Notes: generated from the sequence alone by a model not told the origin. Numbered from the stretch's first letter, positions 1 to 10,263 are shown. The stretch: 64,000 nucleotides of DNA from an uncultured Ruminiclostridium sp. (GCA_947629925.1 CANRFO010000006.1:62001-126000); one strand, 5' to 3'. A program made the numbers and translations.

Positions 1-522
1 TTTTCCCACGTTGACGATAAAGCTGTCTATCAGGCGGGCGTTGTCCTCTTCGCTTATCTCTTTTTCGCAGACCTTTGAGGCGGCAAGCACCACTACCTCG
101 GATATCTGGTCCTTCACCTCGTTAAGCGCGCGGCGCTTTTCCAGCTCAATGCTCTCCTGCGCCTGCTGCTTCATACGGGCGGCGGCTTGGTTTGCCTCGG
201 CGATTATCTCCGCCTCACGGTCGGACGCCTTCTTTACGGCGGCGGCAACTATCTGCTCCGCCTGAGCGTTGGACTGCTCCAGCTTTTCGGTATATTCCGC
301 CTTCACCTGCTCCGCCTCCTGCTTTGCCGCCTCGGCGGCGTCCATTTCGGCGTTTATCGTCTCTCTGCGCTTGTCCATCACCGCCATTACCTTGTTATGC
401 AGTAAAAAGCGGTACAGCAGAAAGATTATCAGCGTGTTTATCAGGGTGAAGACTATGGTGCTTGGATTTATGTCCACAAAGGGGAGATAGGTCTGCGTGC
501 TTTCCGCAAGCAAATTAAACAT
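1..522 (-). CDS. atpF: ATP synthase F0 subunit b (3' end cut by window edge)
   Basis: Peripheral-stalk subunit b that anchors the catalytic F1 head to the membrane part of the ATP synthase. Reading leftward from the ATG at 520-522, the protein opens with MFNLLAESTQTYLPF and a single membrane helix around residues 18-36, followed by a long charged helix rich in Ala, Glu, Lys and Gln, the normal b-subunit coiled coil. The frame is open for 174 codons to base 1 without a stop. That is already full family length, so only the last few residues or the stop are missing. A clear ribosome site (TTGAGGAG) precedes the ATG. It follows atpE by 16 bases in the same operon; atpH would be expected beyond the edge. 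Confidence 0.93.
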   Translation of the reverse strand, partial: MFNLLAESTQTYLPFVDINPSTIVFTLINTLIIFLLYRFLLHNKVMAVMDKRRETINAEMDAAEAAKQEAEQVKAEYTEKLEQSNAQAEQIVAAAVKKASDREAEIIAEANQAAARMKQQAQESIELEKRRALNEVKDQISEVVVLAASKVCEKEISEEDNARLIDSFIVNVGK

Positions 523-538
523 ATCAAGACTCCTCAAG

Positions 539-862
<324 letters not shown>

Positions 863-897
863 TCAGCAGAAAGTATATTACTAACTGCTAATAACTA

Positions 898-1641
898 TTA
901 ACTGTTATCTACCTCCGCCATAGCAACATAGCTCATTGTCAGCGTCACGAAGATGTACGCCTGAACTACTGAGGAGAAAAGGTCGAAGTAAAGGGAAAGT
1001 ATGGCGGGAACGCCTATGCTGGGAAGTCCGTAGGCAAAGCTGCCCAGTGCGAAATAAACAAGTCCGCCGATGACCATTCCCGAAACGATATTTCCGAAAT
1101 GACGGAGAGCCTGCGACATAGGGTTCGCTATCTCTCCGATGATGTTAAAGGGGAGCATAAAGGGCAAAGGCTCGATAAAGCTCTTGAAATAGCCCTTTAC
1201 ACCGCCTGTCTTCCCGCGGTTGAACTGCACGAGGATAAAGGTGATTATCGCCCAGGCTCCCACCACGGAGATGTCGGCGGTGGGCGCCCGCAGTCCTAAA
1301 AGTCCCATAAGGCTGGACACCATTGAAAAGCAGAAGAGCGCTCCGATATAAGGGGTGTATTTTTTGTAGCTTATGCCCATGGAATCGTTCACCATACCGC
1401 TGAAGGTGGTAACGATATATTCAGCTATCACCTGCCGCCTTGAGGTGGGACGGACCTTCAGGTTCCTTCCCAGAACGAAGAACAGCACGCCCAGTATGAG
1501 CATGACTATCCACTCAACCACAACGGATTCGGACAAAACGACGGTGAAACCGAAAAGCTGAAATTCCGCCGATTTAAGCGCGCCGCTGACGGAAAAGCTC
1601 TCTGCCAGCAGCATATTTCCCGTTATATTCACAGCCGTCAC
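898..1641 (-). CDS. atpB: ATP synthase F0 subunit a
   Basis: Membrane stator subunit that forms the two ion half-channels against the c-ring. The protein is 247 residues with five or six hydrophobic segments. The signature helix reads ALRHFGNIVSG, in which Arg180 is the essential stator arginine that interacts with the c-ring carboxylate; downstream Asn/Gln-rich helices also fit. Its start overlaps the stop of the upstream atpI-like gene by four bases (ATGA), so the two are translationally coupled. A 98-base gap separates it from atpE. Nothing in the frame looks damaged. Confidence 0.95.
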   Translation of the reverse strand: MTAVNITGNMLLAESFSVSGALKSAEFQLFGFTVVLSESVVVEWIVMLILGVLFFVLGRNLKVRPTSRRQVIAEYIVTTFSGMVNDSMGISYKKYTPYIGALFCFSMVSSLMGLLGLRAPTADISVVGAWAIITFILVQFNRGKTGGVKGYFKSFIEPLPFMLPFNIIGEIANPMSQALRHFGNIVSGMVIGGLVYFALGSFAYGLPSIGVPAILSLYFDLFSSVVQAYIFVTLTMSYVAMAEVDNS

Positions 1642-2060
1642 TTCCTTTCGCTGTAATTTTTATCGGGATCTTTCATAAATACATACGTCAGTGTGTAGTA
1701 AATTTTCGGTATAAACAAGGGGAGAAAGGTGGGGATAATGTCTATCAGCTTGAAATAAAGCCCCGCTATGATTACCGCCGCCAGCCCCAGATACCTTGCC
1801 CCGTAGGACAGATTGGCGGAAAAGCGTCCCTGCTTTGCGCTTGCCTTTGCCACAACGCTTGCCGCCGACGCTCCCGCAAGGATAAAGTTGGCGATACAAA
1901 GGGCGTTTCCCAGAAAAAGCCCCGTGAACGCTCTCCACGTCAGTCCCTGAAACGCGCCGTAAAGGGCAAGCCCCATAAGGATAAGTCCGTTTATTATCAG
2001 GAATGCGGGGAGCATATTTTTAAGTTCCCCGTAAGCGGGGTTTTCAGGTTTTCGTTTCAT
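1638..2060 (-). CDS. atpI: ATP synthase subunit I-like membrane protein
   Basis: Small hydrophobic protein of 140 residues with four predicted membrane segments. Its position directly ahead of atpB in an ATP synthase operon is that of AtpI. In other bacteria AtpI helps assemble the c-ring and may help Mg2+ or Na+ supply; that role is taken from the family, as no catalytic motif is visible. It overlaps the upstream atpZ-like gene by four bases and the downstream atpB by four bases. The assignment rests on context and topology more than on sequence motifs. Confidence 0.75.
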   Translation of the reverse strand: MKRKPENPAYGELKNMLPAFLIINGLILMGLALYGAFQGLTWRAFTGLFLGNALCIANFILAGASAASVVAKASAKQGRFSANLSYGARYLGLAAVIIAGLYFKLIDIIPTFLPLFIPKIYYTLTYVFMKDPDKNYSERK

Positions 2061-2335
2061 TGGTAATAATCATGGTCTTTAACGTCGTGTTTCAGCTTGG
2101 AGTTGGGGTCGTCCTCGTCTTTTCCGTATTTTTTCATCAGCTTTGAAAGATAAGTTCCCACCGAGGATATCATCGTGCCTATCCCCAGCAGAACAAAAAT
2201 TATCATCAGCCACTGAGGCAGGGAAAATTGTCGGATAAGCCACGAGCCGCCCCAGATGAACAGCAGGAGAGGCGCTATCACCATAAATCCCACCTGACTC
2301 ACCACGGCGTAGACGGAAAAGGGATTTTCTTTCAT
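2057..2335 (-). CDS. atpZ: AtpZ/AtpI family F0F1 assembly protein
   Basis: A 92-residue protein starting MKENPFSVYAVVSQVGFMV, with two hydrophobic helices and a charged C-terminal tail (KKYGKDEDDPNS). This two-helix layout with a conserved polar N-terminal helix is that of AtpZ, which accompanies AtpI in ATP synthase operons. I place the start at 2335; a longer reading to 2362 is possible but runs further into the preceding gene. From 2335 the start lies eight bases beyond the upstream stop codon, that is inside the upstream gene's 3' end, so coupling is likely. The stop overlaps atpI. Confidence 0.75.
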   Translation of the reverse strand: MKENPFSVYAVVSQVGFMVIAPLLLFIWGGSWLIRQFSLPQWLMIIFVLLGIGTMISSVGTYLSKLMKKYGKDEDDPNSKLKHDVKDHDYYQ

Positions 2336-2342
2336 CGGCAGC

Positions 2343-2978
2343 TCAGTATACCAGCTCGGCAAGCTTCCAGCTCCCGTTTTCCAGTATCATAGTCATATCC
2401 TTTTCCACCTCTTTGCCGCTGTCGTCGTAAAGAGTTATCTCAAGACTGCACTCGGTCTCGGAAAGGGGAGTGCATACATAATTCAGCTCGCCTTCCCAGA
2501 TGGAGTCGGGTTCGGAGCGGACAAAATCTGCCGACAGACCAAGCTCGCCGTTATCGTCGCCGTAGACTGCGCCTTTTCCCATAGGGTCGCTGATAAGCTC
2601 CTCGGCAGTCTTTTCAACATAGGTGGAGCGGATAAATTCGCACCAGTCGTCAAAGGTTTTGAACTCGTCATTCACACAGGTATAGTAGCCGTCCTCGGGC
2701 TTATTCCCGTAAGGCTCCTCCTTAACGCTCATGCCCGACGTGAGGTAGCAGTAAATACGATAGTTGGCGGGAACAAGGGCGTAAGCCGCCTGCTCCGTCT
2801 CGGTAACCAGCTCCTGCGTGGGAACGAACTCGGTGGCGCTTGTTTCGGCGGGCTCGTTCGTTCCGCCGTTGCTGGAGAAGGTCCATATAAGAAATATCAC
2901 CGCCGCGACTGCAAGCACCGCAGCGACAACAGTTATTACAATAACGGAAGTATCCTGTTTTTTCTTTTTAGCAGCCAT
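2343..2978 (-). CDS. Membrane-anchored extracytoplasmic protein leading the atp operon (IseA-like?)
   Basis: A 211-residue protein: short lysine-rich N terminus (MAAKKKKQDTS), one membrane helix (about residues 12-33), an acidic Ser/Thr/Glu linker, then a soluble domain of about 150 residues presumably outside the cell. The start at 2978 is set by a strong ribosome site (AAGGAGG). The segment around FDDWCEFIRSTYVEKTAEELI recalls IseA-type DL-endopeptidase inhibitors, but I hold that loosely. The gene sits behind a good promoter (3039-3067) and its 3' end overlaps atpZ, so it appears to be the first gene of the ATP synthase operon. No known ATP synthase role is evident. Confidence 0.7.
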   Translation of the reverse strand: MAAKKKKQDTSVIVITVVAAVLAVAAVIFLIWTFSSNGGTNEPAETSATEFVPTQELVTETEQAAYALVPANYRIYCYLTSGMSVKEEPYGNKPEDGYYTCVNDEFKTFDDWCEFIRSTYVEKTAEELISDPMGKGAVYGDDNGELGLSADFVRSEPDSIWEGELNYVCTPLSETECSLEITLYDDSGKEVEKDMTMILENGSWKLAELVY

Positions 2979-3038
2979 AAAAGCCTCCTTGAATTTATCC
3001 GTATCGTCTTTCAAAGAAGAAAGTATACGCATGATAGT

Positions 3039-3067
3039 ATTATACAATAGTTGCGGAAAAATTTCAA
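3039..3067 (-). promoter_or_regulatory. Promoter of the atp operon
   Basis: On the minus strand, TTGAAA (3062-3067) is separated by exactly 17 bases from TATAAT (3039-3044). It lies about 60 bases upstream of the start codon at 2978, with no other gene between, so it should drive the leader gene and atpZIBEF. Confidence 0.7.
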
Positions 3068-3268
3068 GTGTTTGCGGCAGGTTTTTTGCTTCGCGGCAGA
3101 GAAGGGCGGGAATACTCGTTCGCACCGTATTTTTTGCCTTTTGCGGGGAAATAATACTCAAAGCGATACTGCGCGGAGAGCGGCATACGTCTTTTCAGGC
3201 GCTTTTTGCGCAGTATCTTCTTAAAAAACGCGGGGCGGTACGTCACGACATTGAGGCAGGTGCGGAAA

Positions 3269-6200
3269 ATGACTCCACAAAAGCTGACAAACGGCGGAGT
3301 GCTGATACATGAACTGAAAAAGATGGGAAAGGCGCTGGAGCGGGATAAAAGGCTCGGGGAAAACAGGCTTTTCGAGGCGGAGCTTCAGGAGCTTATAAAG
3401 ACCATGCGGGGGACTTTTTTCCCCGCAGAGGGAAAGGAGCCGCTTCTCGGCAGCAAGCTGGCGGCGCTTCCCGTAATAGACGACGAGACGGTGAAGGAGC
3501 TGATAAATACCGAAAAGCTCAGCCGCTATGTAAGCGAAGAGGAGCTGGACAGCCTTGTGCGGCAGGGAAAATACTGCCTTATAAGAGACGCGCTGAAAAG
3601 CCCCGATTCGGAGGTTTCCGCATTTATCGGGAAAATGTATGCGCTGAACGACCTTGACGCAGAGGAGATAGAAGCGTTGAGCCCGCTTCACGCCGCTTTT
3701 ATGCAGGACGAGATATATCGTCTGTCCGACGCTCCCACAAAAAAGATGTACCGCAGCGAGGCGGCGGCGGTGGCGAGAGCGGCGGGGATAGAGCCTGAAC
3801 GATACACCCGCGAGCTTATGAAAAGGGCGGGCGAGGAAGGTCATCTGGGACAGGCGATACGCTCGGATTTTCGTCGGGTGTTCCCCTTTGCAAGGGTAAG
3901 CGGCTATCTTATACGGCTTTTCGGGCTGACGCTGCTGCTTTCTCTGGCGGTGGGATTTTTTACCGAGCTTTGGCTCGTGCCGATAGCATTCCTGCCGATA
4001 ATGGGCGCCGTCAAGCCGATAACCGACCTGCTCACCGCAAGGCTCGTCCGCGGGGAAAGACTTGCGCGATTAGACATCGGCGACCTTCCCGAAAATTGCG
4101 GGACCCTCTGCGTCCTGTCGGCGCTTGTAACGGACGAAAAAAGTCTGCGTGAAGCGCTGAGCAATTTAAAGACGGCAAAGCTGAAAAATCCTCAGTCTCT
4201 GATATATTTCGCGCTTTTGTGCGACCTTCCTGCGGCGGATAAGGCGGAGCTGCCCTCGGACAGCGGGCTTTTCGCGGAAGCGGAGAGGCTGAGAGAGGAG
4301 ATATTTCCCGAATGCGCCGTGATATTCCGCCGCCGAAGTTACAGCAAGACTATGCGCAAATATCAGGGCTTCGACCGCAAGCGCGGAGCGGTGGAGGAGC
4401 TTTTGCGGTACATGAACGGAGAAAAGGCGGACTTTTACTTTGTTTCGGGAAATACTGAGCCGCTTGGGAAATGCGGTTTTATCGCCGCGCTTGACTTTGA
4501 CACGGTGCCGCTTATGGACAGCATAAAGCAGCTTACCGCGGCGGCTCTTCACCCGCTGAACAAGGACTACGGCATAATCGCGCCCCGCTGCGGCTCGACC
4601 CTCAGCTCAACGCTTAAAACTCCGTTTTCCCGCGTCATGGCGGGGAACGGCGGAGTAAGCGGAGTTTCCTCTTACGACAGCTTCTGCGGGGAATTTTACT
4701 TCGACTGCTTCGGGGAAGGCATTTTCTGCGGCAAGGGACTGATAAGAAAGGACGCTTTTCTGAAAAAGGTGAAGGGAGCTTTTCCTGCGGAAAGCGTTCT
4801 TTCCCACGACATTCTTGAAGGCGGGCTTTGCGGGGTGGCTTACGACGGGGAGACGGAGTTTTCCGACAGCTTCCCCGCTTCCTCAAAAGCCTTTTTCAAG
4901 CGCTCTCACCGCTGGATAAGAGGGGATCTTCAAAATCTTCGTTTTATTTTTAAAAAGGGCTTTTCCCCGCTTACCCGCTTTAAGCTTTTCGATAACTTCA
5001 GGAGAGGCATATCCCCTCTTCTTATAATGGTAATGTTTTTCTTGTCCTGTTTTGCGGAGAACGGTCGGATATTGTCGCTCGCCGCGTATCTGTGCGTGCT
5101 GCTGCCGTTTTTGCCGCCAATCGCAGGCTCGCTTATGAGAAGCTTTGCCTTCGGAGTGACAAGGCGGTTCTACTCCCCGATAGTCAGCGAAACGGCTCAG
5201 CTCGCGCTCAGGGCGCTCACCGAGCTTATGACGCTTCCCAAGGCGGCGCTGGTATCCCTTGACGCGGGAGCAAAGACCCTCTGGCGCACCCTTGTGACAA
5301 AGAGGAACCTTCTTCAGTGGACCACCAGCGGGGTTTTTGAAAGAACGGCGTTCAAGGGCGGTTTTCTTCACCTGCTCCCCTCTTTTGCGCTGTCATTGGC
5401 GCTGCTCGCCTGCTGTGTGATGACCGAGAGCCCCGCCGTGTTCGCGGCGCTTCTTATGTGCGCGGGATTTCCCGTGCTGACCTATTGCGACAAGCCGAGA
5501 AAGCCGTGGCGGCGCAGTCTGAGCGGCGGCGTAAGGGCGGAGCTTTTGTCCCAGACGGAAAAAATGTGGCGTTTTTACACCTCCTACACCACCGCCGAAA
5601 CAAATTTTCTGCCTCCTGACAACGTCCAGTATTACCCCGTCTATCGCGTCTGTCCCCGCACTTCCCCCACGAATATAGGAATGTACCTGCTGTCGGCGGT
5701 ATGCGTAAGGGAGCTTGACATAATAACGGGGGAAACGCTGGCACAGCTGGCGGAAAAAACGCTTGAAGCTGTGGAAAAGCTGAAAAAATGGAAAGGGAAC
5801 CTTTTCAACTGGTACGACGTAAGGAGCCTTGAAACGGTTTCGGGCTTTGTGTCCTCCGTTGACAGCGGGAACTTTGTCTGCTGTCTTGTGACGCTGAGGC
5901 AGGAGCTTTTGAAGCTTGGATATTTTCAGCTTGCCGCGCGGGTCGGACTGCTTATCGAGGGGACGGACATATCGGCGTTTTACTGCAAACGCAGAAAGCT
6001 TTTCAGCATCGGCTTCGACACCGTGAGCGGAAAGCTCTCCCCTCACCGTTACGATATGCTGATGTCGGAGGCAAGGCTCACGAGCTATTTTGCGGTTGCC
6101 ACGGGGCAGGCGCCCAAGGAACACTGGCGGGCTTTGTCCCGCACCATGTCAAGGAGCGGCAGATATGCGGGAGCGATGGCGTGGACAGGGACTATGTTCG

Positions 6201-9200
6201 AGTTTTTCATGCCTGAGCTCCTGCTGACGTCAAAGGAGGGGAGCATGAGCTACGAGGCGCTTGAATTTGCTTTCCGCTGTCAGAAGCACAGACATGACCC
6301 TTTCGGCATTTCGGAAAGCGGCTACTATGCTTTTGACAGGGAGCTGAACTATCAGTACAAGGCTCACGGAGTGCAGAAGACCGCGTTAAAGAGCGGCATG
6401 GACAGGGAATGTGTGGTAAGCCCCTATTCAAGCTATTTGACGCTTTCAAGAGCGCCTTGGGAAAGCTGGAACAACCTTGTGAAGCTGGAAAAGGAGGGGG
6501 CGTTCGACCCTGAATTCGGGTTTTTTGAGGCGGTGGACTACACCCGCCGCCGTGTGGGGGAAAAAGCGGTGGTAAAAAGCCATATGGCGCATCATGTGGG
6601 AATGAGCATAGCGGGCGCCGCAAACGCCCTTGAGGACAACATCTGCTCAAGGCTTTTTCTCAGCGACGATAAGATGAAACGAGCGGAGGAGCTTCTGGAG
6701 GAACGTGTTATGGCGGGAGAAAAGATACTGAAAACGGTGCAGCGCCGCGAGGGAGCGGAAAAATTGCCCTCCCCCGCAGAGGAAACGGTAAAGCAGAGCG
6801 TCACCTGCTCCCCTGTTAATATACTGAAGTCGGGGGCGCTCACCCTTTACACCTCGGCAAACGGCCGCTTTACCGCAAACTTCAAGGGACTGACCGTCTG
6901 CGGCGGGGGCGGAGACTATATATACCGCCCGTCGGGAGCCTTTTACGGGATATGCTCGGAGAAGAAGATATATCCCTTCTTTTTCCACGGGCAGGAAAAC
7001 CTTCAGCTCGCCGCGGCGTTTTCCGAAAGCTCCACCTCCTATTCCTTCAGCGAAAAGGAGCTTGAAGCGGAAATGACCGTGACAGCCGACCCGATCTGCG
7101 CCGAGGTAAGGCGTTTCAGGATAAAAAACAAAAGCAGGAGCCGCGCCCAGCTCACTCTCTGCGCTTACAGCGAGCCTGTTTTGGCGGGAGAGGCGGACTA
7201 CCGCGCTCATCCCATGTTCATGGATCTTTTCCTGAACATAAGCTTCGACAGGGAAAACAGGCTTTTCGTCCTTTACCGCAGCGACAGAAAGGGCGGGATA
7301 ACCGCCGCCTGCGCCGCAGGCTTCATGAAAGAGGAGGACTTTACCTACTGCCTTTCAAGAGAGGAATGCACCGATTACCGTCCTTTTTCCTTTTTCAAAA
7401 AGGCAAGACTGCGTGAAAACAGCGACAACAGCCTTCCCTCTCCCTGCCTTTTCATAAAGGCGGACATGACCCTTGACGCAGGGGAGAGCCGTGAAGCCCA
7501 GCTTTTCTTCTGCTTCGGGGACAGCGTGGAAACGGCGGTTGAAAAAGCAAAGGAACTCCGCAGAAAAGGAGCTTCCGCCGCCGAGCCGAACGCGCCTTCG
7601 CCCCTTTCGCCCTCCACACTTCACGGAGCGGCGGCAGCAAGGGCGATCCCCTCGATACTTTACGGCGAAACGTTCCAACAGAAGATACTTGAAAGCAGAG
7701 CGAAAAACGTTCTTGACCGCCATGCTCTTTGGAAATACGGCATATCGGGCGATCAGCCGCTGCTTGTGTGCGGCTATGACGGCGACGACCTGTATACCGC
7801 CGCTCTGACCGCACGGGGACTTGAGCAGGGCGGGATAAACGCACGGCTTGTGATACTCTGTGAAAACGCGCTGGAGAAAAAGGCGGCACAGGAAGCGGGC
7901 GCTGCGGCGCTGGTGAAAGCGGAGCTTTCAAACGAGGAGCTTGACCTTATCTACGCCCTGTCGGCAAGGATACTCGATCTGCCCGACGGACGGGAGAAGC
8001 CGAGGCTCACAAAGCTCCTGCCGATACTTCCCTCCTCTCATGTCAGGGAAAAAAGCCGTTTTGACGGGGACAGCTATATCGTGAGCGAAAACGGCGGCTC
8101 CACATGGTGCAACGTTCTTGCGAACCCGCGCTTCGGCACCTTGGTGTCGCAGAACAGCCTCGGCTTCACATGGGCGAAAAACAGCCGCGAAAACAAACTT
8201 ACCCCATGGTGCAACGACCTTGTGCGGGACGGGACGGGCGAAATGCTCCTTTTAAAGAGCGGGAACGTATTCTTTGACCTTATTCGCGGCAGCAAAGCCG
8301 TTTTCAGCCCCTCCCTATGCCGCTGGGAGGGAAAGGCGGCGGGGCTCTGCGCTTCGGTCAGCCTTCAGGTCTACGCCGAAGAAATGGGCAAGGAGATAAG
8401 CGTCACCATTGAAAACCCCTCCGAAAAAACGGCGGTCGTTCAGCTCGCCTACCGCCTTGAACCTGTGCTTGGCGGGGACAAGAGAAATTCCGCCCCTGTC
8501 GCGGAGGCGGAAAACGGCGTTCTTACAATAAACAACCCTCTTGACCCTTATTTTCACGGAGCTATGGCGCTTTGCTGCAGCAAGCCCGCGAAATTTATGT
8601 TTTCCCGCGAGGCTTTTGCGGCGGGAGATCTTTCGGGGGCGGTTCAGGCGTGCGGAAAGACGAGCTGCGGCATGGCGGCGGCGATAGTGCCTTTGAAGCT
8701 TCCTCCAAGATCCAAGGAGCGGATAAGGTTCATTCTTGGCTACTGCGATAAAAAGGAAAAGGCGGCGGGATATGTAAACGGACTTGACGGTCTGCCCTGC
8801 GGCCGCAAGGCGGAAAATCCGATCACGATCCAAACTCCCGACGACAGTCTGAACTGCCTTTTCAACACATGGCTCCCCCATCAGGCGCTTACCTGCCGCC
8901 TTTGGGCAAGGACGGGATTTTTCCAGAACGGCGGAGCTTACGGCTTCAGGGATCAGCTTCAGGACTGCCTCGCCGTGATGTTCACTTCTCCCGATATTGC
9001 CCTTGAGCATATTTACCGCTGCTCGGAAAGTCAGTTTTTTGAGGGAGACGTTCTCCACTGGTGGCATATTCTGGGAGAAAAGCGGGCGGGCGTGCGCACA
9101 AGATACAGCGACGACCTTCTGTGGCTCCCCTATACAGCCTGCGAATATTATGAAGCTTTCGGCGGAGCGGGCTTCTGGGAAAAGGAGACCGCCTATTGCA

Positions 9201-10255
9201 GCGCGCCGCTTCTTGAGGAGGGACAGCAGGAATCCTTCACGGAAATAGCCGTATCGGACAAAAGCGAGAGCCTTTATCTCCACTGCAAAAGAGCGATGGA
9301 AAAGGGCTTTTCCGTCGGCGACAACGGGCTTCTGAAAATAGGCTGCGGCGACTGGAACGACGGGTATAACAACGTGGGCGCAAAAGGAAAGGGCGAAAGC
9401 GTATGGCTAACCATGTTCTATATCATCTGCGGAAAAAAGTTTTCCGCCGCCGCAAAGGAGATGAAGGACGCGGCTTACGCTTCGGAGCTTGAAAAGCGCG
9501 TCGCGCAGCTCATCACGGCGGTGGAGGAGAACTGCTGGGACGGAGACAGGTATATAAGAGCCTTTTACGATGACGGCAGCAAGATGGGCTCCGCCGACAG
9601 CGGCTCCTGCCGTATAGATCTTCTGCCGCAGGCTTTTGCGGCGCTTTGTGGTCTGCCCGACACGGACAGGACGGTAATCGCCTCAAATACCGCCTACAAC
9701 GAGCTTGTTGACGAGAAAAACGGAATAATAAAGCTGTTTTCTCCCGCCTTTTCCCCCGAAAGGACAGACAAGCGGCCGGGATACGTTCTGTACTACCCTG
9801 AAGGCATACGGGAAAACGGCGGACAATACACCCACGGGGCGGTATGGTACTGCCTTTCCTGCTTCAAATTGGGACAGGACAAACGGGCGTTCAGGCTCCT
9901 GCAAATGCTTGACCCGTCGAAAAAAGGAGAAAAGTTCGGCAGAGAGCCTTACTTCATGACGGCGGACATTTACACCAACCCGCACTGCTACGGCAGAGGC
10001 GGCTGGTCGATGTACACGGGGGCGGCGGCGTGGTATTGGCGCTGTATATTTGAGGGGCTTTTCGGCGCGGAGATAAAGAGGGGGAAGCTTCACCTTTCCC
10101 CGCGGCTCCCCGCCGAATTTGACGGAAGCGTCCTGAAGATCGAAGCGGGAGGCTCTAAGCTCACCCTGCGGTTCGTATACGACGAAAAGAAAAAGCCTGA
10201 AACCGTCGAGATCGACCTTGACGGACAGGAAAGGGAGATAGAGGTAAAATACTGA
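3269..10255 (+). CDS. Cyclic beta-1,2-glucan synthase-like giant glycosyltransferase/phosphorylase (NdvB/Cgs family)
   Basis: A protein of about 2,328 residues with the three-part build of cyclic beta-1,2-glucan synthases. The N-terminal third has membrane helices and a GT84-type transferase core: ALDFDT (DxD, near residue 408), SHDILEG (near 511) and SHRWIRGD (Q/RxxRW-like, near 545). A glycoamylase-like middle domain begins around residue 780 (NFLPPDNVQYYP). The C-terminal third is a GH94 phosphorylase-type domain with GFRDQLQD (near 1893). In Proteobacteria this family makes cyclic glucan from UDP-glucose, the GH94 part trimming chain length. Start 3269 is chosen because a purine-rich GAGGCAGG precedes it; an upstream start at 3206 is possible. 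The gene stands alone and ends at a strong bidirectional terminator. Confidence 0.85.
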   Translation: MTPQKLTNGGVLIHELKKMGKALERDKRLGENRLFEAELQELIKTMRGTFFPAEGKEPLLGSKLAALPVIDDETVKELINTEKLSRYVSEEELDSLVRQGKYCLIRDALKSPDSEVSAFIGKMYALNDLDAEEIEALSPLHAAFMQDEIYRLSDAPTKKMYRSEAAAVARAAGIEPERYTRELMKRAGEEGHLGQAIRSDFRRVFPFARVSGYLIRLFGLTLLLSLAVGFFTELWLVPIAFLPIMGAVKPITDLLTARLVRGERLARLDIGDLPENCGTLCVLSALVTDEKSLREALSNLKTAKLKNPQSLIYFALLCDLPAADKAELPSDSGLFAEAERLREEIFPECAVIFRRRSYSKTMRKYQGFDRKRGAVEELLRYMNGEKADFYFVSGNTEPLGKCGFIAALDFDTVPLMDSIKQLTAAALHPLNKDYGIIAPRCGSTLSSTLKTPFSRVMAGNGGVSGVSSYDSFCGEFYFDCFGEGIFCGKGLIRKDAFLKKVKGAFPAESVLSHDILEGGLCGVAYDGETEFSDSFPASSKAFFKRSHRWIRGDLQNLRFIFKKGFSPLTRFKLFDNFRRGISPLLIMVMFFLSCFAENGRILSLAAYLCVLLPFLPPIAGSLMRSFAFGVTRRFYSPIVSETAQLALRALTELMTLPKAALVSLDAGAKTLWRTLVTKRNLLQWTTSGVFERTAFKGGFLHLLPSFALSLALLACCVMTESPAVFAALLMCAGFPVLTYCDKPRKPWRRSLSGGVRAELLSQTEKMWRFYTSYTTAETNFLPPDNVQYYPVYRVCPRTSPTNIGMYLLSAVCVRELDIITGETLAQLAEKTLEAVEKLKKWKGNLFNWYDVRSLETVSGFVSSVDSGNFVCCLVTLRQELLKLGYFQLAARVGLLIEGTDISAFYCKRRKLFSIGFDTVSGKLSPHRYDMLMSEARLTSYFAVATGQAPKEHWRALSRTMSRSGRYAGAMAWTGTMFEFFMPELLLTSKEGSMSYEALEFAFRCQKHRHDPFGISESGYYAFDRELNYQYKAHGVQKTALKSGMDRECVVSPYSSYLTLSRAPWESWNNLVKLEKEGAFDPEFGFFEAVDYTRRRVGEKAVVKSHMAHHVGMSIAGAANALEDNICSRLFLSDDKMKRAEELLEERVMAGEKILKTVQRREGAEKLPSPAEETVKQSVTCSPVNILKSGALTLYTSANGRFTANFKGLTVCGGGGDYIYRPSGAFYGICSEKKIYPFFFHGQENLQLAAAFSESSTSYSFSEKELEAEMTVTADPICAEVRRFRIKNKSRSRAQLTLCAYSEPVLAGEADYRAHPMFMDLFLNISFDRENRLFVLYRSDRKGGITAACAAGFMKEEDFTYCLSREECTDYRPFSFFKKARLRENSDNSLPSPCLFIKADMTLDAGESREAQLFFCFGDSVETAVEKAKELRRKGASAAEPNAPSPLSPSTLHGAAAARAIPSILYGETFQQKILESRAKNVLDRHALWKYGISGDQPLLVCGYDGDDLYTAALTARGLEQGGINARLVILCENALEKKAAQEAGAAALVKAELSNEELDLIYALSARILDLPDGREKPRLTKLLPILPSSHVREKSRFDGDSYIVSENGGSTWCNVLANPRFGTLVSQNSLGFTWAKNSRENKLTPWCNDLVRDGTGEMLLLKSGNVFFDLIRGSKAVFSPSLCRWEGKAAGLCASVSLQVYAEEMGKEISVTIENPSEKTAVVQLAYRLEPVLGGDKRNSAPVAEAENGVLTINNPLDPYFHGAMALCCSKPAKFMFSREAFAAGDLSGAVQACGKTSCGMAAAIVPLKLPPRSKERIRFILGYCDKKEKAAGYVNGLDGLPCGRKAENPITIQTPDDSLNCLFNTWLPHQALTCRLWARTGFFQNGGAYGFRDQLQDCLAVMFTSPDIALEHIYRCSESQFFEGDVLHWWHILGEKRAGVRTRYSDDLLWLPYTACEYYEAFGGAGFWEKETAYCSAPLLEEGQQESFTEIAVSDKSESLYLHCKRAMEKGFSVGDNGLLKIGCGDWNDGYNNVGAKGKGESVWLTMFYIICGKKFSAAAKEMKDAAYASELEKRVAQLITAVEENCWDGDRYIRAFYDDGSKMGSADSGSCRIDLLPQAFAALCGLPDTDRTVIASNTAYNELVDEKNGIIKLFSPAFSPERTDKRPGYVLYYPEGIRENGGQYTHGAVWYCLSCFKLGQDKRAFRLLQMLDPSKKGEKFGREPYFMTADIYTNPHCYGRGGWSMYTGAAAWYWRCIFEGLFGAEIKRGKLHLSPRLPAEFDGSVLKIEAGGSKLTLRFVYDEKKKPETVEIDLDGQEREIEVKY

Positions 10256-10263
10256 GGATAAAA

